From: Cohnella thailandensis
Lineage (GTDB): Bacteria > Bacillota > Bacilli > Paenibacillales > Paenibacillaceae
Assembly (NCBI RefSeq): GCF_014212135.1
Contig: NZ_JACJVQ010000015.1
Span: forward strand, 124,001-188,000
Direction of reading: 5' to 3'
DNA length: 64,000 nt
Positions 1 to 8,698 of the stretch are shown here, piece after piece. Numbering within the stretch: position 1 is the stretch's first letter; each line of letters begins with the position of its first letter. The notes under the pieces are model-generated. The model was given only the letters and a program-made list of their open reading frames with translations. It did no database searches and was not told the origin of the DNA. A program made the position numbers and the translations under genes.

Positions 1-2
1 AA

Positions 3-1601
3 TCACTTTTTGTTCCGGTATTCCGTCGGCGTCAGTCCCGTGTGCTTCTTGAACAGCTCGCTGAAATAAGGCCGGTCCTCGTACCCGAGGGAGGCCGCGA
101 TCTCCTGCACCTGGAGCCCGTCGGCGAGCATCGCCTTGGCCTTCTCCATCCGCTGTTGGGTGACGTATTGCATCAGCGTCATGCCGGTCTCCTTCTTGAA
201 CAGATTGGCGAAGTAGCTCGGGCTGAGGTGAACCGATCTCGCGCAATCGTTCACGGTCAGGCTCTGCTCGATGTTCTCCTCGATGAACGTCTTGGTCCGC
301 ACGATCAGCTTCGCCGCGTCGCGGTTCTGGCGGTTCTCGAGCATGCCGCAGCCGAGTTCGCAATAGTCGTGAAGCTTCCGCTGCCAACCGCCCAGCGACA
401 GGGAGGAGAACTCCTTCATCTCGGCCAGCTTGGTCTCAAGCTGTTGCCGCTCCCCGTCCTGAACTTGCTCCGACAAGGCCCGGAACATCGAGAACGCGAG
501 GCCGTACAACAGGTTCGTCATGATGGCGGGCTCGGGAGGGACCGGGTACTGCGAGCATTCCATGAAAATATCGTCGAGCATCTTGCACGCCTTCTCGAGG
601 TTGCCCGACCGCAGCGCGAACAGAAGCTCCTTCTCCTTGTCGGCCGAGAAGCGGGGAGAGATGAACCCGCTCTTCTCGGTGTAGGGAAGAACGCAATTGC
701 CCCCGCTATAGAACGAGTAGGACAGCGCGGCCTTCGCTTGCTCGTAAGAAAGGTAGACGCTCTGGATCCCGTCCACCTGCGAGCCGATGCCGATCGAGAC
801 GGACTGCGACGTCCAGCGGTCGATATTTTCCCGGCAGCGCTCCAGCAGCTCCGATGCGTCGAGGTCTTCCGGAGGGTTGAGCACGGCGACGAATTGGTGC
901 ACGTTCTCGCGCAGCAGGATGAACTTCGTATGGGAGGAGAGCGTCTCCTCCAGCACGTTCTGCACGGCGAACCGGCCCAGTTCGACCTCCTTGATCGGCA
1001 GGACGCGGGCCTTCTCCTCGAAGTTGTCGATCTCCGCGACCATGACGAGAAGGGGCGAATAGGCCATCTCCATCTGGAGGAAGCCCCATTGCCGGTTCAA
1101 CGATTCCAGGCTGGAGTCGTAGCGGAGGAGGCGGCGGCAGAACTCCTGCCTGAGGTGGGGCATGCTCTCGGCGAGCTGCCGCTCCATCTCGCGAAGGACA
1201 TCGTGGCGCGACAGCTCGCTAAGCACGGCTTCCTTGGCCTTCGTCACGGCGTCGATCACCTGGCCGGGGGTAAAAGGTTTAAGCAAATAATCGAAAGCGC
1301 CGAGCTTAACCGCTTCCTGCGCGTAAGCGAAGTCGGTATAACCGCTGATGAAGATGATCTTGGACGGGATGTCCCCGTCCGCGACCAGCTTCACCATATC
1401 GATTCCGCTTAAGCTCGGCATGCGAATATCGGTCACGACGATGTCCGGCTTCTTCTCCCGGATCAGCGCAAGACCTTCCGCGCCGTCCAGCGCCGTCCCG
1501 ACGACTTCGATTCCATGCTGCTCCCAAGGGATGCGGGTCGCGATTCCGTTCACGACCGTCTTAATATCGTCGATGACGCACATCGTTACGATCCGTTCCA
1601 T
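3..1601 (-). CDS. YesN-like response regulator, AraC output
   Basis: Response regulator of 532 residues that turns a kinase signal into transcription control. The N-terminal receiver domain (about residues 4-125) has the acidic pair D11-D12, phospho-acceptor D58 in VVTDIRMP, S86 and K108. The C-terminus (about 430-532) is an AraC/XylS double helix-turn-helix with the usual SPSYFANLFKKETG and GYEDRPYFSELFKKHTG helices. The roughly 300-residue middle is typical of YesN regulators. The start ATG follows AAGGAGGT, and the gene overlaps the kinase stop by 16 bp, so the two are translationally coupled. The complete stop lies at the window edge. It probably controls the adjacent sugar ABC permeases; the inducing sugar cannot be told from sequence. 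Confidence 0.95.
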   Translation of the reverse strand: MERIVTMCVIDDIKTVVNGIATRIPWEQHGIEVVGTALDGAEGLALIREKKPDIVVTDIRMPSLSGIDMVKLVADGDIPSKIIFISGYTDFAYAQEAVKLGAFDYLLKPFTPGQVIDAVTKAKEAVLSELSRHDVLREMERQLAESMPHLRQEFCRRLLRYDSSLESLNRQWGFLQMEMAYSPLLVMVAEIDNFEEKARVLPIKEVELGRFAVQNVLEETLSSHTKFILLRENVHQFVAVLNPPEDLDASELLERCRENIDRWTSQSVSIGIGSQVDGIQSVYLSYEQAKAALSYSFYSGGNCVLPYTEKSGFISPRFSADKEKELLFALRSGNLEKACKMLDDIFMECSQYPVPPEPAIMTNLLYGLAFSMFRALSEQVQDGERQQLETKLAEMKEFSSLSLGGWQRKLHDYCELGCGMLENRQNRDAAKLIVRTKTFIEENIEQSLTVNDCARSVHLSPSYFANLFKKETGMTLMQYVTQQRMEKAKAMLADGLQVQEIAASLGYEDRPYFSELFKKHTGLTPTEYRNKK

Positions 1602-3364
1602 CCGTAAACCTCCTTAGGCAAGGGGATAAGCAAAGTAACGGCCGTCTCCCGGCCGGGGTCGCTCTCCAAGGTCATCGACGCCTGAACGCCGTAATAAAGC
1701 GTCAGCCGCGCCCGAACGTTCGCAAGAGCATAGCCCTTCAAGGACGAGTCGGGATCGTTCATTCTCCGGAGCACCTGCTCCACGTCCATGCCGCTGCCGT
1801 TGTCCGCAACGCGTAGACGTAGATGGGCTCCTTCCCTGCGGACGTCGATCCGAATCATTCCTCGCTCCCTGGCGTGCTCGAAGCCGTGCAGGATCGAATT
1901 CTCGACTAGCGGCTGAAGCAGGATCTTCAGGATCGGCAGGGGGAGAAGCTCTCGATCCTCGAGCGAGATCGAGAAGTCGAAGCGGTCCTCGTAGCACTTC
2001 TGCTGGATAAGCAGGTATTGCCGGACGTGGTCGAGCTCCTTCTCGAGCGTCGTGATCTCGTTGCCGTTGTTCAGGCCGAGCCGGAACAGAAGGGACAGGG
2101 AGACGATCATCTCCTGCACGTCGGCGTACTCCTCGCTTTCGCTTTTCCAATAGATCGTGTTAAGGGTGTTGTATAGAAAATGCGGCTCGATCTGCGACTG
2201 AAGCGCCTTGATCTCCGATTTGCGCTTCTCCTGCTCCGACGCTTTGACCTCTTCGATCAGAGTCTGGAGCTGCTCAAGCATCCGATTGAACTTGTGTCCG
2301 ACATGCCCGACCTCGTCCTCGTAGGGACTCTCGAAGCGGACGTCGAGGTCGTTCTTCTCGACCTTGACCATCAGGCGGTGCAGCTTGTAGAGAGGCTTCA
2401 GCAGCACGTCCGACAGCAGCTTGGAGAAAAGAAGGGCGATGACGACGCAGGCCGCCATAATAATCAAGATGAGCCAACGGATGTTCTTCATCGGCCGCAG
2501 AAGCTCCGCCTCGGACTGGATTCCGACGAGCGTCCAATCGCCGTTCATCGTCAGGTTGGCGTAATTGACGAGCTGCCGGTTCCCTTCGCGGTCGGTAAAA
2601 CGGAAAAAGCCCTTCCCGGTGCTCTGGGACATGGCCGTCATGAAGCCCGGCTCATCGCCGAACGAGAGAGTCGATCGGGTGGGACGCACGATCTCCGAGC
2701 CGTCCGAAAACAGCAAGTACAAGCCAACCTTATCGTCAATCAAATTCTCTTCGACGATCTTCTTCACGAGCGACTCGTTCAAGTTGACGGTCAGGAAGAC
2801 GTCGGGAGAGTATTGGCTGCTGAGCGGCCTCAGCAGAAGGGACAGCACTCGTTTGTCGCCGAGAAAAAGCGGGTCGTCGTGCGCGCCGATCCATTGAACG
2901 CTCCACGAAGGCCGATCGAGCCAGGAGCCGAACTCTTGACGGAAGTCGGACTTGGCGGAGCGGGTGTCCTTCGTGGAGTAGAAGTCGCCGATCGGCGTGT
3001 TCAGCAGGACGGATTCCACGAGCGGCTCGTTCAGCTTCAATTGCACGAAAGGAACCTGCAGCGCGGACAGGTTCCGGTAATAGCTGGCGTCGTTCTTCGA
3101 CTGGACGTCCTTCATCGTCTGGACGAAGGCGTCGCTCAACATAAGGGTATAAGAGGATACGATGACGTGGCGGAGGTGCTCGTCCAGCACCTGGGCGGAC
3201 TTGTTCAGCGTGTTCTGGCTGAGGCCGAGCGCGTTGCGCTCCATGACCCGGGACGCGAAGTAATCCGATAGCATCCCGGTCACGAGAATGCAGAAGACCG
3301 TCAAGAGGATGTAGAACAGCTGGATTCTTTTTTTCAGGGATAACCGGTAGTAGGCACGCTTCAT
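1586..3364 (-). CDS. YesM-like sensor histidine kinase
   Basis: Membrane sensor kinase of 592 residues, partner of the overlapping response regulator. A first membrane helix (about 14-36) precedes an extracellular sensor domain of about 250 residues. A second helix (about 296-316) and a HAMP linker (317-370) follow. The His_kinase family dimerisation motif QIEPHFLYN carries phospho-acceptor H395. The ATP-binding domain shows N489 in LVENSILHG and the G box DNGSG near 521. Family knowledge: YesM/YesN pairs in Paenibacillaceae commonly sense extracellular glycans through a solute-binding protein. The gene lies 38 bp after the upstream permease, consistent with one sugar-responsive operon. Confidence 0.95.
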   Translation of the reverse strand: MKRAYYRLSLKKRIQLFYILLTVFCILVTGMLSDYFASRVMERNALGLSQNTLNKSAQVLDEHLRHVIVSSYTLMLSDAFVQTMKDVQSKNDASYYRNLSALQVPFVQLKLNEPLVESVLLNTPIGDFYSTKDTRSAKSDFRQEFGSWLDRPSWSVQWIGAHDDPLFLGDKRVLSLLLRPLSSQYSPDVFLTVNLNESLVKKIVEENLIDDKVGLYLLFSDGSEIVRPTRSTLSFGDEPGFMTAMSQSTGKGFFRFTDREGNRQLVNYANLTMNGDWTLVGIQSEAELLRPMKNIRWLILIIMAACVVIALLFSKLLSDVLLKPLYKLHRLMVKVEKNDLDVRFESPYEDEVGHVGHKFNRMLEQLQTLIEEVKASEQEKRKSEIKALQSQIEPHFLYNTLNTIYWKSESEEYADVQEMIVSLSLLFRLGLNNGNEITTLEKELDHVRQYLLIQQKCYEDRFDFSISLEDRELLPLPILKILLQPLVENSILHGFEHARERGMIRIDVRREGAHLRLRVADNGSGMDVEQVLRRMNDPDSSLKGYALANVRARLTLYYGVQASMTLESDPGRETAVTLLIPLPKEVYGWNGS

Positions 3365-3402
3365 GAGATCTCACTCCCCGCCTCCCATTATAACGCAACT
3401 CG

Positions 3403-4248
3403 TCATCCCTTCACGGCCCCGGCGGACACCTGCATGAACGACTTGTTGGCGAAAATATATACGATCAGCATCGGAAGGATCGACAGGCAAGCTCCGGCGA
3501 GCATGAGCTGCGTCTCCGAAGCGGAGCCGATGCTGTAGCGAAGGCCGGCGAGGCCGACGGTGAGCGTCTGCAGCTCGGGTCTGGTCATCGTGAACACGAG
3601 CGGCAGGATGTACTCGTTCCACGCTCCGCGGAAGACGAACAGGCCGCAGACGGCGAGAGCCGGGCGAAGCAGCGGCAGCACGATGCGCCAGAATACCGAG
3701 TAGAAGTTGCAGCCGTCGATCAGAGCGGCTTCGTCGAGATCGCGGGGGATGCCGCGGAAGAAGCCGATCAGCATGAAGAAGATCGAAGCGTGGGCGCTGA
3801 TCAGGATGATCACGACGCCCCACAGCGACTTCTGCAGGCCGAGGCCGATCATCATGTCGAATTGGGGACGCAGCACGACGGCCCCGATCGTGATGAACAG
3901 CGTGCTCGCTTGCAGGACTACGTAGAAACGCTTGCCGATGAAGTTGGCGCGGTCGATCGCGTAAGCCGCCATCGTCGTCACCAGGAGCGTTCCGACCGTC
4001 GTGGCTACGCTTACAAAGGTACTGTTCCAAGTAAACCGCGAGAAGTTGGCCGCCTTCCAAGCGGTCGTATAATTGCCGAACTGCCATACCTTGGGGAAGA
4101 TCGTCGCTCCGGTCGTGACCTCCAGGTTCGTCTTGAAGGAGCCAAGCACGGTGAGCGCGACGGGGAAGAGCATCAGGAAGGCCGTGAGGAGCAGGAACAG
4201 CCAGAGGATCGTTCTCGGCACCAAAGCCAGCATTTTCGCCGATGACAT
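3403..4248 (-). CDS. Carbohydrate ABC transporter permease, MalG/CUT1 type
   Basis: Inner-membrane permease of 281 residues with about six hydrophobic segments. It carries the cytoplasmic EAA loop that docks the ATPase (IPRDLDEAALIDGCNFYSVF, then RIVLPLLRP). The C-terminal NKSFMQVSAGAVKG is the typical end of CUT1 MalG-like subunits. It starts 19 bp after the partner permease stops, so the two form a heterodimer from one transcript. No ATPase or binding protein is encoded beside it in this window. CUT1 systems in these bacteria often share a general MsmX-like ATPase, and the binding protein may lie beyond the left edge. Confidence 0.94.
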   Translation of the reverse strand: MSSAKMLALVPRTILWLFLLLTAFLMLFPVALTVLGSFKTNLEVTTGATIFPKVWQFGNYTTAWKAANFSRFTWNSTFVSVATTVGTLLVTTMAAYAIDRANFIGKRFYVVLQASTLFITIGAVVLRPQFDMMIGLGLQKSLWGVVIILISAHASIFFMLIGFFRGIPRDLDEAALIDGCNFYSVFWRIVLPLLRPALAVCGLFVFRGAWNEYILPLVFTMTRPELQTLTVGLAGLRYSIGSASETQLMLAGACLSILPMLIVYIFANKSFMQVSAGAVKG

Positions 4249-4267
4249 GGGGAGCCGCCTCTCTTTC

Positions 4268-5161
4268 TTAGTAGATTTTGTCCATTTTTCGAGAGAAGTA
4301 GAAGTACAGGGCCGTCACGGCGCCGACGATGACCGCCGAAGCGAAGCCGACCGCGCTGCCGTAGCCGAAGCGCTGCATGCTGGCCGTGTCCGCGGAGATG
4401 GGGAAGAACTGCTTGAACACGTAGAGGTACATGACGTCGGTTTTGCCGTAAGGGCCGCCGCCGGTGAACACCATGATGCTCTCGTAGCCCTTGAGCGCGA
4501 CCGTGATGGCATACATGACGATCATCTGCAGGACGGGACCTAGCATCGGGATCGTGATCTTGAACAGCTTCTGCGACGCGTTCGCCCCGTCCAGCGAGGC
4601 GGCTTCGTACAGGTCGTTCGGGATGCCTTGAAGGCCCGCCAGGAACAGCAGCATGTAGTTGCCGACGGCGCCCCACACGGCGATCAGGATCGTGGTCAGC
4701 ATCGCGTAGTCCGCGCCGAGCCAATTGACCGGGGAAGAGATCAGATGGTACTTCATCAGGAATTGATTGGCCATGCCGTTGTAAGCGTTAAAGATAATGA
4801 AGAAGACGATGGACATGACGGACGCGCTGATGATCGTGGGCAGGAAGTAGATCGCCCTCAGCAGCTGCCGGCCGCGGAACGCCTTGTTCAGGATGACGGC
4901 CAGGATCAGGGAGATCGGAAGCGTCAGCACGAGCTTGCCGCCGGCGTAGATGAACGTGTTCTTCACCGAGTTCCAGTATTCGGCGTCCCGCATCAGCCGG
5001 GCGAAGTTGTCGAAGCCGACATAAGTGGCGGCACCGTAGCCCGGATAGTCGTAGAACATGTATCTCAGAGCCCACAGGATAGGGTAAACCCCAAGCGCCA
5101 AGGTCAGCAGCAGACTCGGCATGACGAATACGTACGGTTGGATTTTTCTCATGGTCCGCAA
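4268..5161 (-). CDS. Carbohydrate ABC transporter permease, MalF/CUT1 type
   Basis: First gene of the leftmost minus-strand operon, 297 residues, six predicted membrane helices beginning with YVFVMPSLLLTLALGVYPIL. The EAA loop reads IPNDLYEAASLDGANASQKL. It pairs with the downstream MalG-like subunit to import a sugar or oligosaccharide. The start ATG follows GAGGAGGG at good spacing. A TATAAT-like hexamer on the minus strand lies at 5185-5190, but no convincing -35 goes with it. The operon order permease-permease-kinase-regulator suggests that the two-component system controls its own transporter. Confidence 0.93.
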   Translation of the reverse strand: MRTMRKIQPYVFVMPSLLLTLALGVYPILWALRYMFYDYPGYGAATYVGFDNFARLMRDAEYWNSVKNTFIYAGGKLVLTLPISLILAVILNKAFRGRQLLRAIYFLPTIISASVMSIVFFIIFNAYNGMANQFLMKYHLISSPVNWLGADYAMLTTILIAVWGAVGNYMLLFLAGLQGIPNDLYEAASLDGANASQKLFKITIPMLGPVLQMIVMYAITVALKGYESIMVFTGGGPYGKTDVMYLYVFKQFFPISADTASMQRFGYGSAVGFASAVIVGAVTALYFYFSRKMDKIY

Positions 5162-5337
5162 CCCTCCTCGAGTAGATAGTAACGATTATAGAAGAGGGGG
5201 ACTTGGCGGCGGGACGGACGATTCCACTGTCTAGAGGGGAGAAAGTGACTGTGATGGGGAACAGACTGATGGGATGGGGAGTTGGCTGAATGGCCGGCAG
5301 ACCATTACGAAGGAACGAAGTTCGTTTCTTGACGCAG
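5162..5337. other. Intergenic region, no gene seen
   Basis: About 180 bases between the start of the sugar permease operon and the terminator of the amino-acid transporter operon, both read on the minus strand. It should hold the promoter of the permease operon. A TATAAT-like hexamer at 5185-5190 is the only element picked out. No convincing ORF or RNA structure was seen. Confidence 0.5.
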
Positions 5338-5386
5338 AAAAAAAGCCGCATAAGGAGGAAGCGAAGCTTCCGAGTCCTATGCGGCT
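5338..5386 (-). terminator. Rho-independent terminator of the amino-acid ABC operon
   Basis: On the minus strand the stem GCCGCATAGGA pairs with TCCTTATGCGGC (one bulge), followed by seven T. An inner hairpin GGAAGC-GAA-GCTTCC (5357-5371) sits inside the loop, giving a two-tier structure directly after the glnQ-like stop codon. Confidence 0.85.
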
Positions 5387-5394
5387 TCTTGCCG

Positions 5395-6117
5395 TTAAAG
5401 CACTTGCTCCAAGAATCGAGCGGCGCGTTCCGTCTGCGGCTTCGCGAAGAAGGCTTCGGGCGAAGAACGCTCGAGAAGAACTCCGCCGTCGAGGAAGTAG
5501 ATCGTGTCCGCGGCTTCGCGGGCGAACTTCATCTCGTGGGTGACGATCAGCATCGTCAATCCGGAATGCGCAAGGTCGCGGATGACGGCGAGCACTTCCT
5601 TGACCATCTCCGGATCGAGCGCCGACGTCGGTTCGTCGAACAGGACGACGTCGGGGTCCATCATGAGGCATCGCGCGATAGCGACCCGCTGCTTCTGGCC
5701 TCCGGACAGCTTCGACGGATAAACGTCGGCTTTGTCGGCCAGCCCTACCCGCTCGAGGAGCTTCATTCCTTTGTCGCGGGCTTCGGCTTTGGCGATTCCC
5801 TTCACCCGGGTGGGGGCGAAAATCAGGTTGTCCATCACGGTCAGATGAGGGAACAGGTGAAAATGCTGGAACACCATTCCGATCCGCTGGCGAATCCGGG
5901 TAATGTCGGTCTTCGGGTCCGTCAGCTCGACGCCGTCCACGACGATGGTTCCGCCGGTAGGCACTTCGAGCAGATTGAGGCAGCGAAGGAAGGTCGACTT
6001 GCCGGAGCCGGACGGCCCGATGATCGCCACGACCTCTCCGCGCTCGACCGTCGTCGAGATTCCTCTCAGCACCTCCAGCTTGCCGAACGATTTCGTTACG
6101 TTTTCCACTTTAATCAC
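5395..6117 (-). CDS. Polar amino-acid ABC transporter ATP-binding protein (GlnQ-like)
   Basis: Cytoplasmic ATPase of 240 residues, full length for the GlnQ/HisP group. Walker A is GPSGSGKST (34-42), the signature LSGGQ is at 137-141, Walker B VVLFDE at 157-162, and the switch histidine is in IVTHE. The ORF overlaps the end of the fused binding-protein/permease gene by 8 bp, so it is the ATPase of that importer. A strong terminator follows. The substrate is a polar amino acid by family; which one cannot be told from sequence alone. Confidence 0.95.
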   Translation of the reverse strand: MIKVENVTKSFGKLEVLRGISTTVERGEVVAIIGPSGSGKSTFLRCLNLLEVPTGGTIVVDGVELTDPKTDITRIRQRIGMVFQHFHLFPHLTVMDNLIFAPTRVKGIAKAEARDKGMKLLERVGLADKADVYPSKLSGGQKQRVAIARCLMMDPDVVLFDEPTSALDPEMVKEVLAVIRDLAHSGLTMLIVTHEMKFAREAADTIYFLDGGVLLERSSPEAFFAKPQTERAARFLEQVL

Positions 6118-7591
6118 TGCGGCGCATCCTCCTTTCTAGCAATCGGGCAACCGAGGTCAGCGCGAGCACCAGCACGTAATAGATGGCCCCGACGACGAGA
6201 AGCGGCTCGAACGCTAGGAACGTGTTCGCCTGCACGACGGTAGCTCTTCTCATCAGGTCCGCCACCCCGATCACGGAGACGAGGGACGACTCCTTGACGA
6301 GCGCCACGCATTCGTTCACGAGCGCGGGCAGGATGTTCTTGACCGCTTGCGGCATGATGATGCTGAACATCATCGTCCGGTAAGGGATGCCGAGCGACAG
6401 GGCCGCCTCCCGCTGCCCCTTGTCGACCGCCAGGATGCCGCCCCGGATCGTCTCGGACAGATAAGCGGCGGAGTTCAAGCCGAACGCGAGTCCGGCGGCC
6501 AGCAGGGGCGGAATGTTGTAGCCGGTCAATTGAGGAACGGCATAATAAATCAAGGCCAGCTGCAGAAGCAAAGGGGTTCCCCGGAAAATAGACGTGTAGA
6601 CGGTGGAGAAGCCGCGGAGCACGGCCACCTTCGACAGCTTGAACAGAGACAGGATCGCGCCCCATACGAAGCCGAACGCCGCGGAGACGAGCGTGAACAG
6701 CAGCGTCACATAGACGCCGCGGAGAATATACCCGAAGTATTTCTCCAAACGTTCGAAGTGCAGGCCGCCTCCCTTGCCCATGGTGCCGGCGGTCGATTCC
6801 GTTCCGAACCACTTGTCGATCATCTGCTGAAGGGTGCCGTCGTCTTTGAGCTCCTGAAGCGCCTTATTGAACGGCTCGGTCAGCTCGGAGCCCTTCGGGA
6901 ACGCGATCGCGTAGCCCTCTCCTTCGTCGCTCGCAGGAATAGCCGCGATCTTCAAGTCCTCGTTGGCCCCGGCATACCCGGCGGCGACGGCATCCTCGAC
7001 GATGACGGCGTCGACCCGGTCCGCCTTCAGCGCCTGGATCAGGTCGGGAATCTTATTCAGCTTCAGGACGTCCGGCTTCTCGATCCCGGAGACGACGTTC
7101 TCTTGAGTCGAGCCGAGCTGCACGCCGACCTTCTTGCCGGCCAGATCGTCGAGGCTATCGTAGCCGGAATCCTTCAAGCTGACGATCATGTTGCTCGCGA
7201 CGTAATAAATATCGGAGAAATCCACGCTCTGCTTCCGTTCTTCGGTGACGGACATGCCGGACATGACGAAGTCGACCCGCTCGGATTGGAGGGCGGCGAT
7301 CAAGCCGTCGAAGTCGGAAGGAGCGATCTTCAGCTCGTACCCGAGCTTGTCCGCGATCGCGAGGGCGATATCGATGTCGAGCCCGACGATTTCCCCGCCA
7401 GCGGCGGCGTCGATGTTCTCGTAAGGAGGATAATCCGGCGAAGTTCCCATCGTGATCGTCTTCCCCGCGGCGGCGGCGGACGGGGTCGAGGCGCCGGGAA
7501 CGACCAAACAGCCCGCAAGCACGCAGAGGCAGGCAAGGGCGACGAGCGCCCGGCTTATTAAAGAATCCAATGCTTTCAACTTCCTACCCAC
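6110..7591 (-). CDS. Amino-acid ABC transporter, fused substrate-binding protein and permease
   Basis: One polypeptide joins a lipoprotein-type type II periplasmic-binding domain (MGTSPDYPPYENID onward, about 220 residues) to a HisM/GlnP-type permease (about 200 residues, with TIRGGILAVDKGQREAALSL as the EAA loop). The N-terminus has a hydrophobic segment ending in the lipobox-like VLAGC. A longer reading frame reaches a TTG at 7657, but that codon lies between the -35 and -10 of a good promoter (7637-7666), so I placed the start at GTG 7591; in-frame TTG codons at 7579 and 7570 are alternatives. The fusion tethers receptor to channel. Similar fusions are known in Gram-positive glutamine importers. 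Confidence 0.88.
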   Translation of the reverse strand: MGRKLKALDSLISRALVALACLCVLAGCLVVPGASTPSAAAAGKTITMGTSPDYPPYENIDAAAGGEIVGLDIDIALAIADKLGYELKIAPSDFDGLIAALQSERVDFVMSGMSVTEERKQSVDFSDIYYVASNMIVSLKDSGYDSLDDLAGKKVGVQLGSTQENVVSGIEKPDVLKLNKIPDLIQALKADRVDAVIVEDAVAAGYAGANEDLKIAAIPASDEGEGYAIAFPKGSELTEPFNKALQELKDDGTLQQMIDKWFGTESTAGTMGKGGGLHFERLEKYFGYILRGVYVTLLFTLVSAAFGFVWGAILSLFKLSKVAVLRGFSTVYTSIFRGTPLLLQLALIYYAVPQLTGYNIPPLLAAGLAFGLNSAAYLSETIRGGILAVDKGQREAALSLGIPYRTMMFSIIMPQAVKNILPALVNECVALVKESSLVSVIGVADLMRRATVVQANTFLAFEPLLVVGAIYYVLVLALTSVARLLERRMRRSD

Positions 7592-7608
7592 TTCCGGCGC
7601 ATAAATTA

Positions 7609-7630
7609 GGCGGCTGACAGAGCAGCCGCC
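7609..7630 (-). promoter_or_regulatory. Perfect 5' leader hairpin of the fused amino-acid transporter
   Basis: GGCGGCTG-ACAGAG-CAGCCGCC forms a perfect 8-bp stem with a 6-base loop. It lies just downstream of the predicted -10, so it would form at the very 5' end of the transcript. It could stabilise the mRNA or block ribosomes; no T-box features were seen. Confidence 0.6.
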
Positions 7631-7636
7631 ATAGTT

Positions 7637-7666
7637 AATATACCCAAAAGCAACCAATGGTCACAA
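7637..7666 (-). promoter_or_regulatory. Sigma-A-like promoter of the amino-acid ABC operon
   Basis: On the minus strand TTGTGA (7661-7666) and TATATT (7637-7642) are separated by 18 bp. The position excludes the TTG at 7657 as a translation start. Confidence 0.6.
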
Positions 7667-7700
7667 TGCAGAAAATTATCCAAATCCAATCCGGAAGAAG

Positions 7701-8570
7701 TCATTCCCGTCCCCACGCCAGCATTTTTTTCTGAAACTCCTTCGGGGAGCAGTGGTTGAATCGCTTGAACATCTTGTAGAAGTGCGCCATGTTCGGCATG
7801 CCGGTCAAGTCGCCTACCTCGCTGATGCTCAGGTCTCTCGTCAGAAGAAGTTGCTCCGCCCGTTTGATTTTGCGAAAATTTACATATTCCGTGAAGGATA
7901 ATCCCATGTTCTTCTTGAAGAATTTAACGAAGTAATAATAGCTCATGTTGGCCAGCCGGCAGGCGTCCTCCACGCTGATGCGGTCGCCTATGCTGTCCTC
8001 GACGTAATCGAGCACCGGCTTCAGGCGGATCCGTTCGACGCGGTCCTGATTGGCGAGAAGCCCCTGCGTATCGCTTCGGATCAGAACGAGCAAGATCTTC
8101 TTGATCAGCAGATTAACCGCAAGCTCGTATCCGCTGTCCTTGGTCAACGTCTCCCGATAGATCTCTTCGATGCAGCGGGCCACCTCTTGCCTGGCGGACG
8201 GATTCTCCCGGAAAACGTAGTTCATCGTGCTGAGCGGAACCTTGGTCTCGTTGAAGTATTGCAGGTAGGGGATCGTGCTCTGGTCGAAGAACGTCTGCAA
8301 ATCGAATTGCAGGACGGTATATTGAACCTTCTCCTCGTGGCTCCGGTCCCGGTGCAGCTGCGAGCTTCCGAGCACGATGACGTCGCCCGACCGCAGGGAA
8401 TGAATCTCGCCCGCCGCTTCGACGTCCAGTTGACCGCTTTGTATCAGCAGCAGCTCGCATTCCGGATGATGGTGCCAGTCGTAGAGGATATGGGGAGCTC
8501 TCGTCGCCTGCCATATCTTAATGGAGAGCAGCGGGTTCTCGTATTGGATCTTCTCGGGTAGGACCTGCAT
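7701..8570 (-). CDS. AraC-family transcriptional regulator with cupin sensor domain
   Basis: A 289-residue regulator. The N-terminal cupin fold (about 20-120, with DWHHHPECELLLIQSG) probably binds a sugar or sugar derivative. The C-terminal AraC double helix-turn-helix spans about 185-285 (ANMSYYYFVKFFKKNMGLSF and GMPNMAHFYKMFKRF). It is transcribed away from a Gfo/Idh-isomerase-Gfo/Idh operon, and a 20-bp dyad at 8611-8630 lies between them. It is therefore the likely local regulator of that operon and of itself. The inducer is unknown. Confidence 0.92.
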   Translation of the reverse strand: MQVLPEKIQYENPLLSIKIWQATRAPHILYDWHHHPECELLLIQSGQLDVEAAGEIHSLRSGDVIVLGSSQLHRDRSHEEKVQYTVLQFDLQTFFDQSTIPYLQYFNETKVPLSTMNYVFRENPSARQEVARCIEEIYRETLTKDSGYELAVNLLIKKILLVLIRSDTQGLLANQDRVERIRLKPVLDYVEDSIGDRISVEDACRLANMSYYYFVKFFKKNMGLSFTEYVNFRKIKRAEQLLLTRDLSISEVGDLTGMPNMAHFYKMFKRFNHCSPKEFQKKMLAWGRE

Positions 8571-8610
8571 GTCGAAAGTAGCCCCCTAATGACAAAATAG
8601 CATAATGCCG

Positions 8611-8653
8611 TCCCATCATTGGCAATGGGAATCCATCGGAAAGTTGCTATACT
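8611..8653. promoter_or_regulatory. Divergent promoter/operator region between AraC gene and Gfo/Idh operon
   Basis: The dyad TCCCATCATTGGCAATGGGA (8611-8630) is nearly symmetric. On the minus strand TTGCCA with TGCTAT at 17 bp spacing gives a promoter for the AraC gene. On the plus strand TTGCTATACT (8644-8653) looks like an extended -10 for the dehydrogenase. The dyad overlaps the -35 of the regulator gene, which would suit autoregulation. Confidence 0.5.
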
Positions 8654-8698
8654 TGAATTGTAGAAGAGAACAAGCATCCATGCAAGGAGGACACGATT

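Noticed and set aside
7591-7657. N-terminal extension of the fused amino-acid transporter from TTG 7657
   Set aside because: The codon lies between -35 and -10 of a good promoter and the extension would precede the signal peptide.
7600-7700. T-box or other amino-acid riboswitch before the amino-acid transporter
   Set aside because: The leader is too short and lacks T-box conserved sequence; only a simple hairpin is present.
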